Assembly: GCA_903904815.1 (NCBI GenBank)
Contig: CAIVDU010000023.1
Location: 51,346-115,345, forward strand
Length of the DNA stretch: 64,000 bases
DNA from: an uncultured Armatimonadota bacterium
GTDB taxonomy: Bacteria; Armatimonadota; Fimbriimonadia; Fimbriimonadales; Fimbriimonadaceae
Direction: 5' to 3'
The stretch's first letter is position 1; every line of letters starts with the position of its first letter. The translations under genes were made by a program, and so were the position numbers. A model generated the notes under the pieces. The model was not told where the DNA came from, made no database searches, and saw only the letters and a program-made list of their open reading frames with translations. This document shows positions 26,479 to 35,706 of this stretch, piece by piece.

Positions 26479-27605
26479 AGTTTGGAAATTCCGAAGAGAG
26501 ACTGCAGGGTGACCGCGTCTAGGTTCAGTTTTCCATCGGGACCGACCGTCCTTCCCAGTCCGAGACCGTCGTCATATCCCCACAGAGCGTTGGCTAGGCC
26601 AAGCTGCTGAATGGCGTTCCCCATCGCTCCGAACCATCTGCCCCGCGAGTCCACCGGTGAAACCGGAGGATATGCGCCGAATTCTCCTAAGACGACGGGC
26701 ACATGGTTGACGAGCCCGTACTCGAAACCCTTGGCGAGTCGCCCCTGCAAGTATCTCGCATCAAATCGCTGATCTCCAAACCACTTGATGGCGCCCGCAT
26801 CCGCCGCCGGTGACTTGTCCAGTGCATCCTTGATCACATCTGGAGAAGAAGGGAACGGCATTGACTTAAGATCCTTCGGGGGATCCCCTACCCAGCTTGC
26901 TCCCTGGTGTGTAAACAGGAACGGGTCATAGCAATGGAACGTGTAAAGCAGGTTCTTTTGAGGCAAAGGTTCCAGTTTCTCGAGAGCCTCGATGCCGCTC
27001 CAACCGGTTCCAGAGACCATGATCGTCCGCTGGGGATCGACGGCGCGAATTGCGGCAACCGTCTTCGCTTGGAGGGCATGCCATACCTGTGGATTGTTGT
27101 TGAACTGGGGTTCATTCAGAAGTTCAAACGCAACCGAGATTTCGTCCTGTCCCACGTAGTGGCGGGCCATCGATTTCCAGAATGAAACGAACCCAGAATT
27201 GTCGTGTCCGGGCTGGTCCAGCTTCATTTGGCCATTGTCGTGTAAGTCTACCAACACGGCCAAGCCAGCCTTCTCAAGTCGCTTGATTCCCTTATCCAGA
27301 TAGGGAAGGTTCTGCTCGTTGGGGTGTCCGTCCTTGTAGATCGCCTCGGGCGAGATGCAAAGTCGGATCCACGAGACATTCAGCTTCTTGAACGCGACGA
27401 AGTCGGCGTCGGTCAAATAGGTTTCAAAGTGTTTGGTATCGCTGGCGTTGTCCAAATAGCAAAACCAGCGGGTGATATTGAGGCCGCGCTTGAACTTGGC
27501 CAGAAGTGGTCGAGGGACACCACCTCCACTTTGAGCCGGAGCCAGAAGTGGCATTCCTAGCGCGACGACGATTCCCAGAGCCGTCAGAAAACGACATTGT
27601 CCCAT
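26475..27605 (-). CDS. Secreted GH5 endoglucanase-like glycosidase
   Basis: A 376-residue protein with a signal peptide (about 1-25) and a GH5 (beta/alpha)8 barrel: LNITRWFCY, acid/base Glu165 in FELLNEPQF, the YTFHCYDPFLFTHQG strand, and nucleophile Glu308 in VVLGEFGAY. It probably hydrolyses beta-1,4-glucan or mannan extracellularly. No carbohydrate-binding module. A TAAACT box ends 6 nt before the ATG, without a Shine-Dalgarno sequence, so a leaderless transcript is likely. Confidence 0.92.
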   Translation of the reverse strand: MGQCRFLTALGIVVALGMPLLAPAQSGGGVPRPLLAKFKRGLNITRWFCYLDNASDTKHFETYLTDADFVAFKKLNVSWIRLCISPEAIYKDGHPNEQNLPYLDKGIKRLEKAGLAVLVDLHDNGQMKLDQPGHDNSGFVSFWKSMARHYVGQDEISVAFELLNEPQFNNNPQVWHALQAKTVAAIRAVDPQRTIMVSGTGWSGIEALEKLEPLPQKNLLYTFHCYDPFLFTHQGASWVGDPPKDLKSMPFPSSPDVIKDALDKSPAADAGAIKWFGDQRFDARYLQGRLAKGFEYGLVNHVPVVLGEFGAYPPVSPVDSRGRWFGAMGNAIQQLGLANALWGYDDGLGLGRTVGPDGKLNLDAVTLQSLFGISKL

Positions 27606-27660
27606 GCCACCAGTTTAGCCCGGGGACGCCCTTTGCTAACTGCGGGTCAGCCTTCGCCGA

Positions 27661-29964
27661 TTACTTGACGTAAACCGACAGACCGAGGCCGAATGGAACA
27701 GTGAAGCTCACCGAATCACCATGCGATTCGGTGGGCATTGGACGGTTCCTGAGGAAGGCTGTCCGAAGCCCCGGGCGGTGGACAATTACCCGATACGTCT
27801 CTGTAGCCGGACGATATCGACCGATGGGTTTGGAGAAGGAAAGGTGTAGGGTTGCTCCGGTCTGCCTCGCCTGTAAGTTCTGAACGAAAAAGCCTCCCTT
27901 TTCACTTGCATAGGTATGCCCGTCATCATCGTAAACCCGGAAATTGGCGACGCGCGACTCGTCTGGCCAAACGTGAAGGGTCATCTCTTTGGGCGCGGGA
28001 TCCTCGGTGCTTTGGACGACGGGGCTCGTGGGAATGATCGATCCTCCGCGCACAAACAACGGCAGGTCGGACCAAGTCTTGGCGTCCACCGGAATCTGGA
28101 CGGTTTGGCCACCGACGTAAGCCTGCGAGGTTGCGAAGTCAAACCAGGAGCCGGCAGGAAGGTAGACGCTCTTGGTGGTCTGTCCGGCGGTCAAAACTGG
28201 GGAGGCCAGCAGCGAATCTCCGACCATCCAGCTATCGGTGATGTTGGCGGTTTGGGCATCGGTTGGAAATTCCCAGAACAGCGGCCGAGCGATGCCGACT
28301 CCGGTTTCTCTGGCTTCTCTCTCAAGGGAGTAGAAATACGGAAGTAGCTGATACCGGAGCTGAATAGCCTTCTTGGCGGCAGCTTCCGCGACGGGTCCGT
28401 AGACCCAGGGCTGACGATGCTCGCCGTAGGTGTTGTGAACGCGCATGATCGGCACGACGGCGGCGCACTCCAGCCATCGGGCATAGTTTTCCGGCGAGGG
28501 ATGTCCGTTGAACCCGCCCGAGTCCATACTCCAATGAGGTTGGTCGAGATTGAGGGTTGTGAGCATGCGGGTTGGCTGGTTCGCGAGAACTTGGAACCCA
28601 GTATCGATGTCTCCCGACCACGTTCCGAAAGCGAATCGCTGTGCGCCGAGATACCAGTTTCGATTGAGCGACCAGACCCTTTCATCTGACACGGAACGTT
28701 GGCCTTCGTACAGCGCCTGCTGCATGTGAAAGAACCCCAGGCTATCAAATCCACTATCCGCTTCGTCGTTCCACCAACCGGCGATTCCGGTGGTGAACAG
28801 GCCCTTGGCGTGGTCCCAGTACCACTGCCTCAGGTCCTTCTTGGAGAAGTCGAGGTCGTTCGCATTTCGATGAGAGAAGTAGTCTGTATACGGCTTCTTT
28901 CCGGGGAGGAACCAATTGTGGGCCAACGCTTCGGCAGCGGCTTTCGTGTGCGTGCCGTCTTTGTTCTCGGTGAGGATCCGAGGCTTCATGATCCCGGCTA
29001 AATGAACACCTTTTTCGCGCATAGACTGGGCGAACTTTCCACTTTGGCCATCAGGAAATTTGTTTGGTTGGTAGTTACCGGGAGCGTTAGTGCTGTTCCA
29101 CCGGAACTCTCCGAAGTCATCTTCTCCCCAGGCTTTGAAGTCGAAATCGAGGATGAAGGCGTCAAGCGGAATCTGACGTTTGCGATACTCGTCGACGATC
29201 GAAGTCACCTCGGCCTGGGTGGTTCCCCATTGGCTGTTCATGAAGCCGAGACTCCATTTGGGCATCATCGGTGGGTGACCGGTGAGGTCGGTGACTACCC
29301 CAATCGTTCGCTTGGGTGGGCCGAGTACGATGTAGGCCTCCACATCCTTCCGGGAGCCTTTCCGGAATTGGAGCACCCCGCCATCGTTCGTGAATTCGCC
29401 ATCCACCGAGTCAATTAACAGACCCCACTTCGTACTGAAGGCAACGGGAGCGCCGCCGTCGCCCTGCGCGCCCGCACTGACGGGAGCGCCGTGGTTTCGC
29501 AACATGCCCTGAGACGGTTCCAGTCGAGGTTCGTCGTTACTCGGCCAAACGGTGAGTCCACGCATGCCGTAAAGGTTGTCGTTGAAGGGGTGGGTGACTT
29601 GCAAGCGTCCGGTTTGGAGGAATTGGCGATCGATACGCAGCGAGGTCGTTCCGTCGGCGCTTTGGACCCGAATCGCGCCTTGAATCAGTTCAGCGGTGAG
29701 ACCAGAAGTCTTGAGAAACACATCGCTTGCGATACCGACGGGGCGAGCTCTACGAAGCCCCTGGGGATCGAGCACCGGAGTCGGCGCGGAGGCAATTCCG
29801 CTTGGCAGGTATTCGATCTTGAGGACGTCTGGAGCGACCGCGTAGATCGTCAGGCGGCCGTTTGAGTCCACATCGACGAGTTTTCTGCCGTGTCCGGCTC
29901 CGGGCAACACGCTCGCCATTGCCGTCGGCGCAAGTAGCGCCATTACCAACCCATAAGACTTCAT
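27661..29964 (-). CDS. Secreted GH31 alpha-glycosidase
   Basis: A 767-residue protein with a signal peptide (MKSYGLVMALLAPTAMASVLPG). It has an N-terminal galactose-mutarotase-like domain, the PMMPKWSLGFMNSQWGT entrance of the GH31 barrel, LDAFILDFDFKAWGEDDFGEF, nucleophile Asp400 in GIAGWWNDEADSGF, and proximal and distal C-terminal beta domains (DSLLASPVLTAGQTTKSVYLPAG). Targets could be alpha-glucosides or alpha-xylosides. It lies in the same direction as the GH5 gene, 55 bp upstream, but each has its own -10-like box. Confidence 0.93.
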   Translation of the reverse strand: MKSYGLVMALLAPTAMASVLPGAGHGRKLVDVDSNGRLTIYAVAPDVLKIEYLPSGIASAPTPVLDPQGLRRARPVGIASDVFLKTSGLTAELIQGAIRVQSADGTTSLRIDRQFLQTGRLQVTHPFNDNLYGMRGLTVWPSNDEPRLEPSQGMLRNHGAPVSAGAQGDGGAPVAFSTKWGLLIDSVDGEFTNDGGVLQFRKGSRKDVEAYIVLGPPKRTIGVVTDLTGHPPMMPKWSLGFMNSQWGTTQAEVTSIVDEYRKRQIPLDAFILDFDFKAWGEDDFGEFRWNSTNAPGNYQPNKFPDGQSGKFAQSMREKGVHLAGIMKPRILTENKDGTHTKAAAEALAHNWFLPGKKPYTDYFSHRNANDLDFSKKDLRQWYWDHAKGLFTTGIAGWWNDEADSGFDSLGFFHMQQALYEGQRSVSDERVWSLNRNWYLGAQRFAFGTWSGDIDTGFQVLANQPTRMLTTLNLDQPHWSMDSGGFNGHPSPENYARWLECAAVVPIMRVHNTYGEHRQPWVYGPVAEAAAKKAIQLRYQLLPYFYSLEREARETGVGIARPLFWEFPTDAQTANITDSWMVGDSLLASPVLTAGQTTKSVYLPAGSWFDFATSQAYVGGQTVQIPVDAKTWSDLPLFVRGGSIIPTSPVVQSTEDPAPKEMTLHVWPDESRVANFRVYDDDGHTYASEKGGFFVQNLQARQTGATLHLSFSKPIGRYRPATETYRVIVHRPGLRTAFLRNRPMPTESHGDSVSFTVPFGLGLSVYVK

Positions 29965-30183
29965 GAACTCATAAGACTACTCTCTACGCCTCAGTGCTTA
30001 TGAAGCTGGCAGTAGGCCACGCGCCGTTTGCGGTTCCGAAACTTGAGCCTGCCGCTCTTCTGGTCTATGCGGATGCATGCATCCTCGGCATCTGGCGTTC
30101 GGGATGAACCTTGTTCCCGTTTGGGGACTCGAAACGCGAGGTTGATGCTACCGGCTCGGACGTTCGAATCGTAGTGTTGAGAC

Positions 30184-31059
30184 ATGACCAATGTGGCTTC
30201 TCCCGTTCGCCCCGACTCCTGCGGAACGTTTTTGATTGGTGGCGATCTTTCCGTGAATCGCCTAGGGTTTGGCTCCATGCGACTTACCGGCCCTGGTGTT
30301 TGGGGAGAGCCAGCCGACCGTGACGGCGCCAAAGCCATTTTTCGGAAGGCCCTTGAACTGGGCATCAATTTTATCGACACGGCGGATTCCTATGGGCCTG
30401 ACGTTTCGGAACGGTTGATCGCAGAAGCGCTCTACCCCTACCCCGAAGGTCTGGTGATTGCCACTAAGGGGGGGCTGACTCGCCAAGGTCCCGACAAGTG
30501 GCTGCCGGTGGGCCGTCCCGAATACCTTCGACAGTGCGTTGAGATGAGCCTAAGAAGGCTCAAGCTGGACACAATCGACCTATATCAGCTTCACCGGATC
30601 GACGCGAAGGTTCCGCTTGAAGACCAGCTCGGGGAACTCAAAAAGATGCAGACGGAGGGCAAGATTCGACATTTGGGCCTCTCTGAAGTTTCGGTAGCTC
30701 AGATTCAGGCATCGGAGAAGATTATCGAGGTCGTGACCGTACAGAACCTTTACAACCTGGCCAATCGCAAGGCCGAAGATGTTCTCGACTATTGTGAGAG
30801 CAATGACATCGGTTTCATTCCTTGGTTCCCGGTTGCGAATGGAGCTCTTGCCCGGCCGGGTGGACTTCTGGACACGATGGCTTCCGAGCACCATGCGAGC
30901 GCACCCCAACTAGCCCTCGCGTGGCTTTTGAAGCGATCGCCGGTCATGCTGCCGATTCCGGGTACGTCCTCGCTGGCCCACCTAGTTGAGAACTCGGAGG
31001 CGTCTGGAGTGAGCCTCAGCGATGACGAGTTCGAGGCGTTGAAAAATCTGAAGCGCTGA
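30184..31059 (+). CDS. Aldo/keto reductase
   Basis: A 291-residue AKR: substrate barrel start GFGSMRLTG, catalytic Asp and Tyr in FIDTADSYGPDVSE, Lys in LVIATKGG and His in DLYQLHRID. The NADP-binding end is MLPIPGTSSLAHLVENSEA. No Shine-Dalgarno site; a TAGTGT box lies about 5-6 nt before the ATG. It is only distantly similar to the AKR at 17.75 kb. Substrate unknown. Confidence 0.9.
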   Translation: MTNVASPVRPDSCGTFLIGGDLSVNRLGFGSMRLTGPGVWGEPADRDGAKAIFRKALELGINFIDTADSYGPDVSERLIAEALYPYPEGLVIATKGGLTRQGPDKWLPVGRPEYLRQCVEMSLRRLKLDTIDLYQLHRIDAKVPLEDQLGELKKMQTEGKIRHLGLSEVSVAQIQASEKIIEVVTVQNLYNLANRKAEDVLDYCESNDIGFIPWFPVANGALARPGGLLDTMASEHHASAPQLALAWLLKRSPVMLPIPGTSSLAHLVENSEASGVSLSDDEFEALKNLKR

Positions 31060-31068
31060 TTGCTTCGG

Positions 31069-31608
31069 CTAGATCGATCTGAGGGTGTCGAGTAAGAACT
31101 CAGCGGCTCGGTGCCGCTGAGAATACAACGACTCAGCGGCTCGCTTGACGGTGTTGGCCTGTTCGGCTCCGCCGAACTTTCCCTCGAAAACCTCCGTGCA
31201 GCAATGCTTCCCCACTTGGTTCTTACAATCTCCGGTTGACCAAAACGAGAGGATTTTAAGGGTTCCATCGAGCGAGACCTGGGCTTGAAAGCCGCCCATT
31301 AGGATCGCAGGGGGATCGGTTGGTACGGTCAGTTCGCGAAGGTCGACGGCGACGCGGGCGGTGGGGCAATCCACGAGTGAATCGGGCAAATACGTAGGGG
31401 TGGTCTGACTTGAGATCACGTCTAGCCCGGTTTCGCGATGCATGAATGCAGCGATTTCGTCCAGCGTCGGTCTCAAGGTCTCTAGGACGTGTCGGGCGCT
31501 GACCGAAGCCTCTTTTAGCTGACGTTGACGTTTGTTGGCCTCGGCGACCTTCTCTCGAATCGCTTGAGAGAGTTCGTCGCCCACGTGGGCAAGGTTTTCT
31601 ATGCTCAT
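31069..31608 (-). CDS. Hypothetical protein with N-terminal coiled coil
   Basis: Not recognised; 179 residues. ATG with AGAGGA site upstream. Residues 1-60 are helical and charged (coiled-coil-like). The rest is mixed alpha/beta with four Cys (CPTARV; GDCKNQVGKHCC), which could bind metal. It follows the 63-residue gene by 24 bp, probably as a two-gene operon. No secretion signal. Confidence 0.65.
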   Translation of the reverse strand: MSIENLAHVGDELSQAIREKVAEANKRQRQLKEASVSARHVLETLRPTLDEIAAFMHRETGLDVISSQTTPTYLPDSLVDCPTARVAVDLRELTVPTDPPAILMGGFQAQVSLDGTLKILSFWSTGDCKNQVGKHCCTEVFEGKFGGAEQANTVKRAAESLYSQRHRAAEFLLDTLRSI

Positions 31609-31632
31609 CAGATCCTCTTTAGCCAGAATTGG

Positions 31633-31824
31633 CTAGGCTGACGGCCTCGTCACGATGATGATGCGCCCATCCTGCTCCGTCTTCACTTTGCAGCCAAGTT
31701 TCTTGAAGGCGGCTAGGGTTTGGTCGCAGTCTTTGGGGCTGTCTACTGAGACGCGAAACGTTGCTTCACCAGACCGCTTCTGCAGAATGCTCTGAGCGCC
31801 GGCTAAAACCTCTTCTTTGGTCAC
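31633..31824 (-). CDS. Small hypothetical protein (63 aa)
   Basis: The frame is open further upstream to 31986, but the best start is GTG 31824: an AGGAGG site (plus-strand 31831-31836) lies 6 nt before it, and the upstream residues are Arg/Lys-rich and unlike a coding N-terminus. The product has helix-strand-helix-strand character (TKEEVLAGAQSIL; ATFRVSVDS; LAAFKKLGCKV; GRIIIVTRP), a ferredoxin-like small fold. Function unknown; apparently co-transcribed with the 179-residue gene. Confidence 0.6.
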   Translation of the reverse strand: MTKEEVLAGAQSILQKRSGEATFRVSVDSPKDCDQTLAAFKKLGCKVKTEQDGRIIIVTRPSA

Positions 31825-32002
31825 GAAGGCCTCCTGGCGTTTCGATAAACGCCTTGGAACTTCGATCCCCCAAGTGAAACCCTTCGCCCTTACGCGAGTG
31901 GCACCCTTGGAACTCGCGAAGCTCCAGTTCAGATTATAGAACCGTTTTCTTAATTTTGTTGAACTCGGTAATGCGACTTTTCCCAAGGTTCTTTTGACTC
32001 AA

Positions 32003-32062
32003 TGCCAAAAAATTGGCAGGAAGTAGTTGGCATTTCCGAAGAAGGGTGTCAAAATATTGGCA
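32003..32062. promoter_or_regulatory. Duplicated BlaI-type operators upstream of blaI/blaR1 pair
   Basis: Two palindromes of form TGNCAA-N4-TTGGCA: TGCCAAAAAATTGGCA at 32003-32018 and TGTCAAAATATTGGCA at 32047-32062, with centres 44 bp apart (about four helical turns). A further TTGGCA half-site lies at 32027-32032. They lie 26-85 bp before the BlaI-like start, where an autorepressor would bind. Confidence 0.75.
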
Positions 32063-32087
32063 TGTACGGCTTGGAGTGGATTCGCTC

Positions 32088-32477
32088 ATGAAGAAGGACC
32101 AGTCTTCGGACCTCAGTCGTCGTGAACGACAGATCATGGATGCGGTGTACCGACTCGGCCGAGCGACGGCCGCCGAGATTCGGGGAGCGATGGACAATCC
32201 TCCGACCTACACGGCCATCCGCACTCTCTTGGGAATCCTCCATGAGAAGGGTCACGTTCGATACGACAGCGACGGAACCCGATACGTTTACGAACCGGTC
32301 ATCCCGAAAGCGGAGATGGGAAAGACGGCCATTGACGGAGTTCTCGCCACTTTCTTCGATGGATCGATCGAACGCGTGGTGGCCACTCTCTTGGATCGGG
32401 AGGAGTCTCAAGTGACTCAAGAGCAGTTGGACCGTTTGGCCGCGCTTATCGATGAGGCTCGGAAGGAGGGACAATGA
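32088..32477 (+). CDS. BlaI/MecI/CopY family transcriptional repressor
   Basis: ATG 32088 with an upstream GGAG gives 129 residues. The winged-helix is clear: LSRRERQIMDAVYRLGRATAAEIRGAM, PPTYTAIRTLLGILHEKGHV, then wing RYDSDGTRYVYEPVIP, and a C-terminal dimerisation helix containing the LDRLAALIDEAR end. Repressors of this family are cleaved after signalling by a BlaR1-type sensor, here the next gene, with which it overlaps by 4 bp (ATGA). Two matching palindromes upstream suggest autoregulation. Confidence 0.93.
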   Translation: MKKDQSSDLSRRERQIMDAVYRLGRATAAEIRGAMDNPPTYTAIRTLLGILHEKGHVRYDSDGTRYVYEPVIPKAEMGKTAIDGVLATFFDGSIERVVATLLDREESQVTQEQLDRLAALIDEARKEGQ

Positions 32478-34663
32478 ACCCGACATTCAATCTTGAGTTC
32501 TGGCTTAGCTTGGCGGTTCTCCTTTTGGGCTCCAGCCTGCTCATCGTCACCGCTTTCGTCGCGACTGGGTTGATGAAACGGCAATCTGCGAGTAGCCGGC
32601 ACATGGTTTGGCTTGCCGCGTTTAGTGGACTGCTTTTGCTTCCGTTCGCGCGGCAAGTTCTTCCTCAGACTTCGATTGTCATCGCGAAGTCACCGACCGC
32701 GTTTACAAAACCGGCCGCACCGGCCGCCTCGCTGGGTTCATCCGAGCTTGTCACTCAACCACGTACCTCACAGCCTTCCTCCATTCCAGAGTCTGAGGTT
32801 CAGGAGGGACTTCGGGGCGCTTCCGCACTTGGGCCCGTCGATTTTCCGACCGCTGAAGTTTTGCGCGGAGCCTCCACGCCCCGCACGGGAACGTCTTTCT
32901 CCTCGGTAGTCAAGACGCTATGGATGGCCGGATTCGGGCTTTGTGCAATACAGATCTTTTTGGCGATACTTAGAATTCGACTTCTTCGGACACGGCAAGT
33001 CTCCCGTGATCTCGCCTCGGCCCAAGCTCGGTGGCAGCAGACGGTGGGAGTGAAGCGGAGTTGGCAGCTACGCGTCAACGAGGGGACGACTCCTCCGGTT
33101 GCGATGACATGGGGGACGGTGTCCTCGACCGTACTGCTACCCCAGTCTTCGAGCGAATGGACCAATCAACGACTTGAAGCAGTGATGCTTCACGAACTCG
33201 CCCACGTGCGCCGATGGGATTGCGCGAGTCAGCTTCTGACCGCCACCGTCTGTGCCCTCTACTGGTTTAATCCGCTGGTTTGGCTTGGCGCGCGAGCCAT
33301 GCGAGCGGAAGCCGAGTCAGCGGCAGACGACATCGTTCTTCGAAGCGGGATGAAACCTTCCGCTTACGCGGGAGAACTGCTTCGCCTTGCTGCTGAACTT
33401 GGGAAAAAGAAACAACCGTTCTCGGTTGTGGGAGTCTCCATCATGAAGCACTCAAAAATCGAATCGCGCGTGGTCGCGATCCTGGACTCTTCTCGTCGTC
33501 GGCGGGGGATTGGTTCGCTGGAAACGATCGCTATTCTTGGGCTCGCGGTTGCCGCGATGGTCCCCTTGATGATCATCAAGCCAGTCGTCGCCTCCGAGTC
33601 CAAGGTTCATTCCTCCACTCTCTCGCAGGACATCGCCGACCCACAGCATTTTATCGAGACGCAAAACGACCTGTCCATGATCGCGTCCGTGGCGATTCAG
33701 CAAGACGCGGCACCCCAATCGAAGCCATCGGTTCCGCCAGCGCCGCCGACCCCGGCAGTCCAAGCGGCTCCGCTACTCGCTCAGGCGTCCGCTCCCGTTC
33801 CGCCTGCCCCAGCCGCACCGCCAGTGCCTCCCGCTCAAGCGAAGCCAATGTCTTCACAGAAGGCGTGGCGCCAATGGAAGGTCGAACAGGCGCGAAAGCG
33901 GGTCGCGCTTAAAAAGCTGCGTATCCAACTGAGCAAGCGCCAGGCGCTCGCGTCCGAGCAGCAGAGAAAGGCGCTCAAGATTCAATTTCGGGCGCTGACC
34001 ACAGCCCGAGAAGCTGAGTTGCTCCAACGCAAGGCCATCGATGATCGAGTTGCCGATGGGCTCCGCCAGACGATCCAAATCCAGGTGAAACCGCATCTCG
34101 AAATTGTCGGCACAAACCAGGAAGTGAGCGTCACCCAATCGGCCAGCGACAAGATGGATAACGCGATACGAATTCAGCGACAACTCGCCCAGGACGATGC
34201 CATCGTGACACGGAACTTGCAGGTTAAGCAGACTGGAGCCGACAGGCTTTCTGACGAGCAAATTGCCAAGATTCGAGGTCTTTCAGACCGCTATCAAGGT
34301 TCCAGTGACGTTTTAAAGCTTCAGAGCGAGAAACTCAGTAGCGAGCAAGCGAAAAACTTGAAGCGGCTTAAGGCGGATCGGGATCGACTCATGTTCGATT
34401 ATCGACCGCGGGCAGAAGCGACCAAGCGTCTGATGGAGGCACTTATCATTCGAGATAAGTCTCATCGACAGACGGAAGTAGATGCGCGGCTTCGGGCGAC
34501 CCAGCAAATGCTGGAACAAGCTCGCAGAATGCTCACGGATCAGCACAGCAAAGTTGCCAATCAAAAGGAGCAACAGCTTCGGATGAAGAAAGCGCTTGAG
34601 GCGCTCGAACGGGCTCAGGTGGAGCTCAAGAAAGCGCAACAGCATCAGCTCGGAAGCCGCTAA
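32474..34663 (+). CDS. BlaR1-like M56 membrane metallopeptidase with coiled-coil C-terminus
   Basis: A 729-residue protein. Membrane helices lie at about 8-35, 43-58, 140-163 and again about 345-365. The M56 zinc motif HELAH (240-244) is followed by RRWDCASQLL and a downstream Glu-containing AMRAEAESAADDIVLRSG segment. The usual extracellular penicillin-binding sensor is absent. Instead, after the last helix comes a Pro/Ala-rich linker (about 405-455) and roughly 270 residues of charged coiled coil. It would sense a surface signal and trigger cleavage of the co-transcribed BlaI-type repressor; the signal is probably not a beta-lactam. Confidence 0.88.
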   Translation: MNPTFNLEFWLSLAVLLLGSSLLIVTAFVATGLMKRQSASSRHMVWLAAFSGLLLLPFARQVLPQTSIVIAKSPTAFTKPAAPAASLGSSELVTQPRTSQPSSIPESEVQEGLRGASALGPVDFPTAEVLRGASTPRTGTSFSSVVKTLWMAGFGLCAIQIFLAILRIRLLRTRQVSRDLASAQARWQQTVGVKRSWQLRVNEGTTPPVAMTWGTVSSTVLLPQSSSEWTNQRLEAVMLHELAHVRRWDCASQLLTATVCALYWFNPLVWLGARAMRAEAESAADDIVLRSGMKPSAYAGELLRLAAELGKKKQPFSVVGVSIMKHSKIESRVVAILDSSRRRRGIGSLETIAILGLAVAAMVPLMIIKPVVASESKVHSSTLSQDIADPQHFIETQNDLSMIASVAIQQDAAPQSKPSVPPAPPTPAVQAAPLLAQASAPVPPAPAAPPVPPAQAKPMSSQKAWRQWKVEQARKRVALKKLRIQLSKRQALASEQQRKALKIQFRALTTAREAELLQRKAIDDRVADGLRQTIQIQVKPHLEIVGTNQEVSVTQSASDKMDNAIRIQRQLAQDDAIVTRNLQVKQTGADRLSDEQIAKIRGLSDRYQGSSDVLKLQSEKLSSEQAKNLKRLKADRDRLMFDYRPRAEATKRLMEALIIRDKSHRQTEVDARLRATQQMLEQARRMLTDQHSKVANQKEQQLRMKKALEALERAQVELKKAQQHQLGSR

Positions 34664-34669
34664 CCCGGT

Positions 34670-35515
34670 TCAATCGATGCTGGGATGATGGGTCTTCTCT
34701 CCGGCTGGAATCGCCACGCTCAAACGGTTGGCAGCGGGAGGAAGCGGGCAAGTCGCGTAAGACGTGAAGGCACATGGCGGATTGGTGGCCCGATTGAAGT
34801 CGAGAATCACCTTTCCGTCTTTGGGCCCGGGAGCGTCGAGGAATCGACCAGCCGGATAGGTCGTCGTCCCAGTGGTGGAATCCTGGAAGTTGAAGAACAG
34901 GCCGTCTCCAGCCCCCTGGGCTTCTAGTCGGCAAGTTTTGCCCCCAATTTTAAAAGTCACGTAGCCGGGGTTTTCCACCGGGGCGGTGTCTCCGAGGACG
35001 TTCGTGATCGGCATGGATTGAGTCTTCTCGTAGGGGACCCAGTCGGCAACGATCCGATAAGCGGGGTTGACCGGGTACCACTTGCACCCCTTGAAGTCAG
35101 CGAGGGACTTACTGGCAGAGTCCCAAATTCTGACCCCGGTTCGAGCGCCTCGCTTGATCACGATAAAGGTGACCGATCCAACCGTGGTTCTCGTGGGATT
35201 ACCGCTGCTGTCCGCCAAAAGATCGGATGAAGCACCTCCGTTGATGGACAGCGAAACCTTCCCGTCCCGGAACTGAATCTTTCCGTAGTGAGCCGGAGCA
35301 CTTTTTGGCAATAGAATTTGACTGCCCTCGGCAGAACCAACCGAGTTCTCACCTGGGGAAAGCCAACTTAGCCCGACTAGGGAGAGCCAACCCTGTGGAC
35401 GGCGAAGATCGGAGTCCAGTGACTTCCTCCAGCTTGTCTGGTTCTTCACGTAGTCGGACTCCACCGCCGGAGATTGGAGGGTGAGCAACGCGGAGAGGCA
35501 AACGGAGACGAGCAT
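34670..35515 (-). CDS. DUF1684 family exported protein
   Basis: A 281-residue protein with a signal peptide (about 1-17). DUF1684 features: RKSLDSDLRRPQGWLSLVGLSWLSPGENSVGS near the N-terminus and the C-terminal signature FNRATNPPCAFTSYATCPLPPAANRLSVAIPAGEK. Function of the family is unknown. The ATG lacks a Shine-Dalgarno site and has a TAACAT box ending 7 nt upstream. Convergent with BlaR1 (6-bp gap). Confidence 0.9.
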   Translation of the reverse strand: MLVSVCLSALLTLQSPAVESDYVKNQTSWRKSLDSDLRRPQGWLSLVGLSWLSPGENSVGSAEGSQILLPKSAPAHYGKIQFRDGKVSLSINGGASSDLLADSSGNPTRTTVGSVTFIVIKRGARTGVRIWDSASKSLADFKGCKWYPVNPAYRIVADWVPYEKTQSMPITNVLGDTAPVENPGYVTFKIGGKTCRLEAQGAGDGLFFNFQDSTTGTTTYPAGRFLDAPGPKDGKVILDFNRATNPPCAFTSYATCPLPPAANRLSVAIPAGEKTHHPSID

Positions 35516-35706
35516 AGGGTTTATGTTACATCCCGTTCACGGGTTGGCGGTTACAGAGGGTTTGCGGCTGGCGGTCTCCGAAGGAGTCGTAGGTAGGAAA
35601 GCGAGGCGACGCTGGAAGACATTCTTGTCGGCGATGGTCAGGCTCACCGCTATTGAGTTGGAATGTTTTTCAAGGGCTGCCCTTTTCCCGCTCATGTTCG
35701 CTCTGA

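Noticed and set aside
29991..30185. 65-codon minus-strand Arg-rich frame upstream of the aldo/keto reductase
   Set aside because: Its ATG would overlap the divergent reductase ATG, leaving no promoter space, and composition is shadow-like. It cannot be fully excluded.
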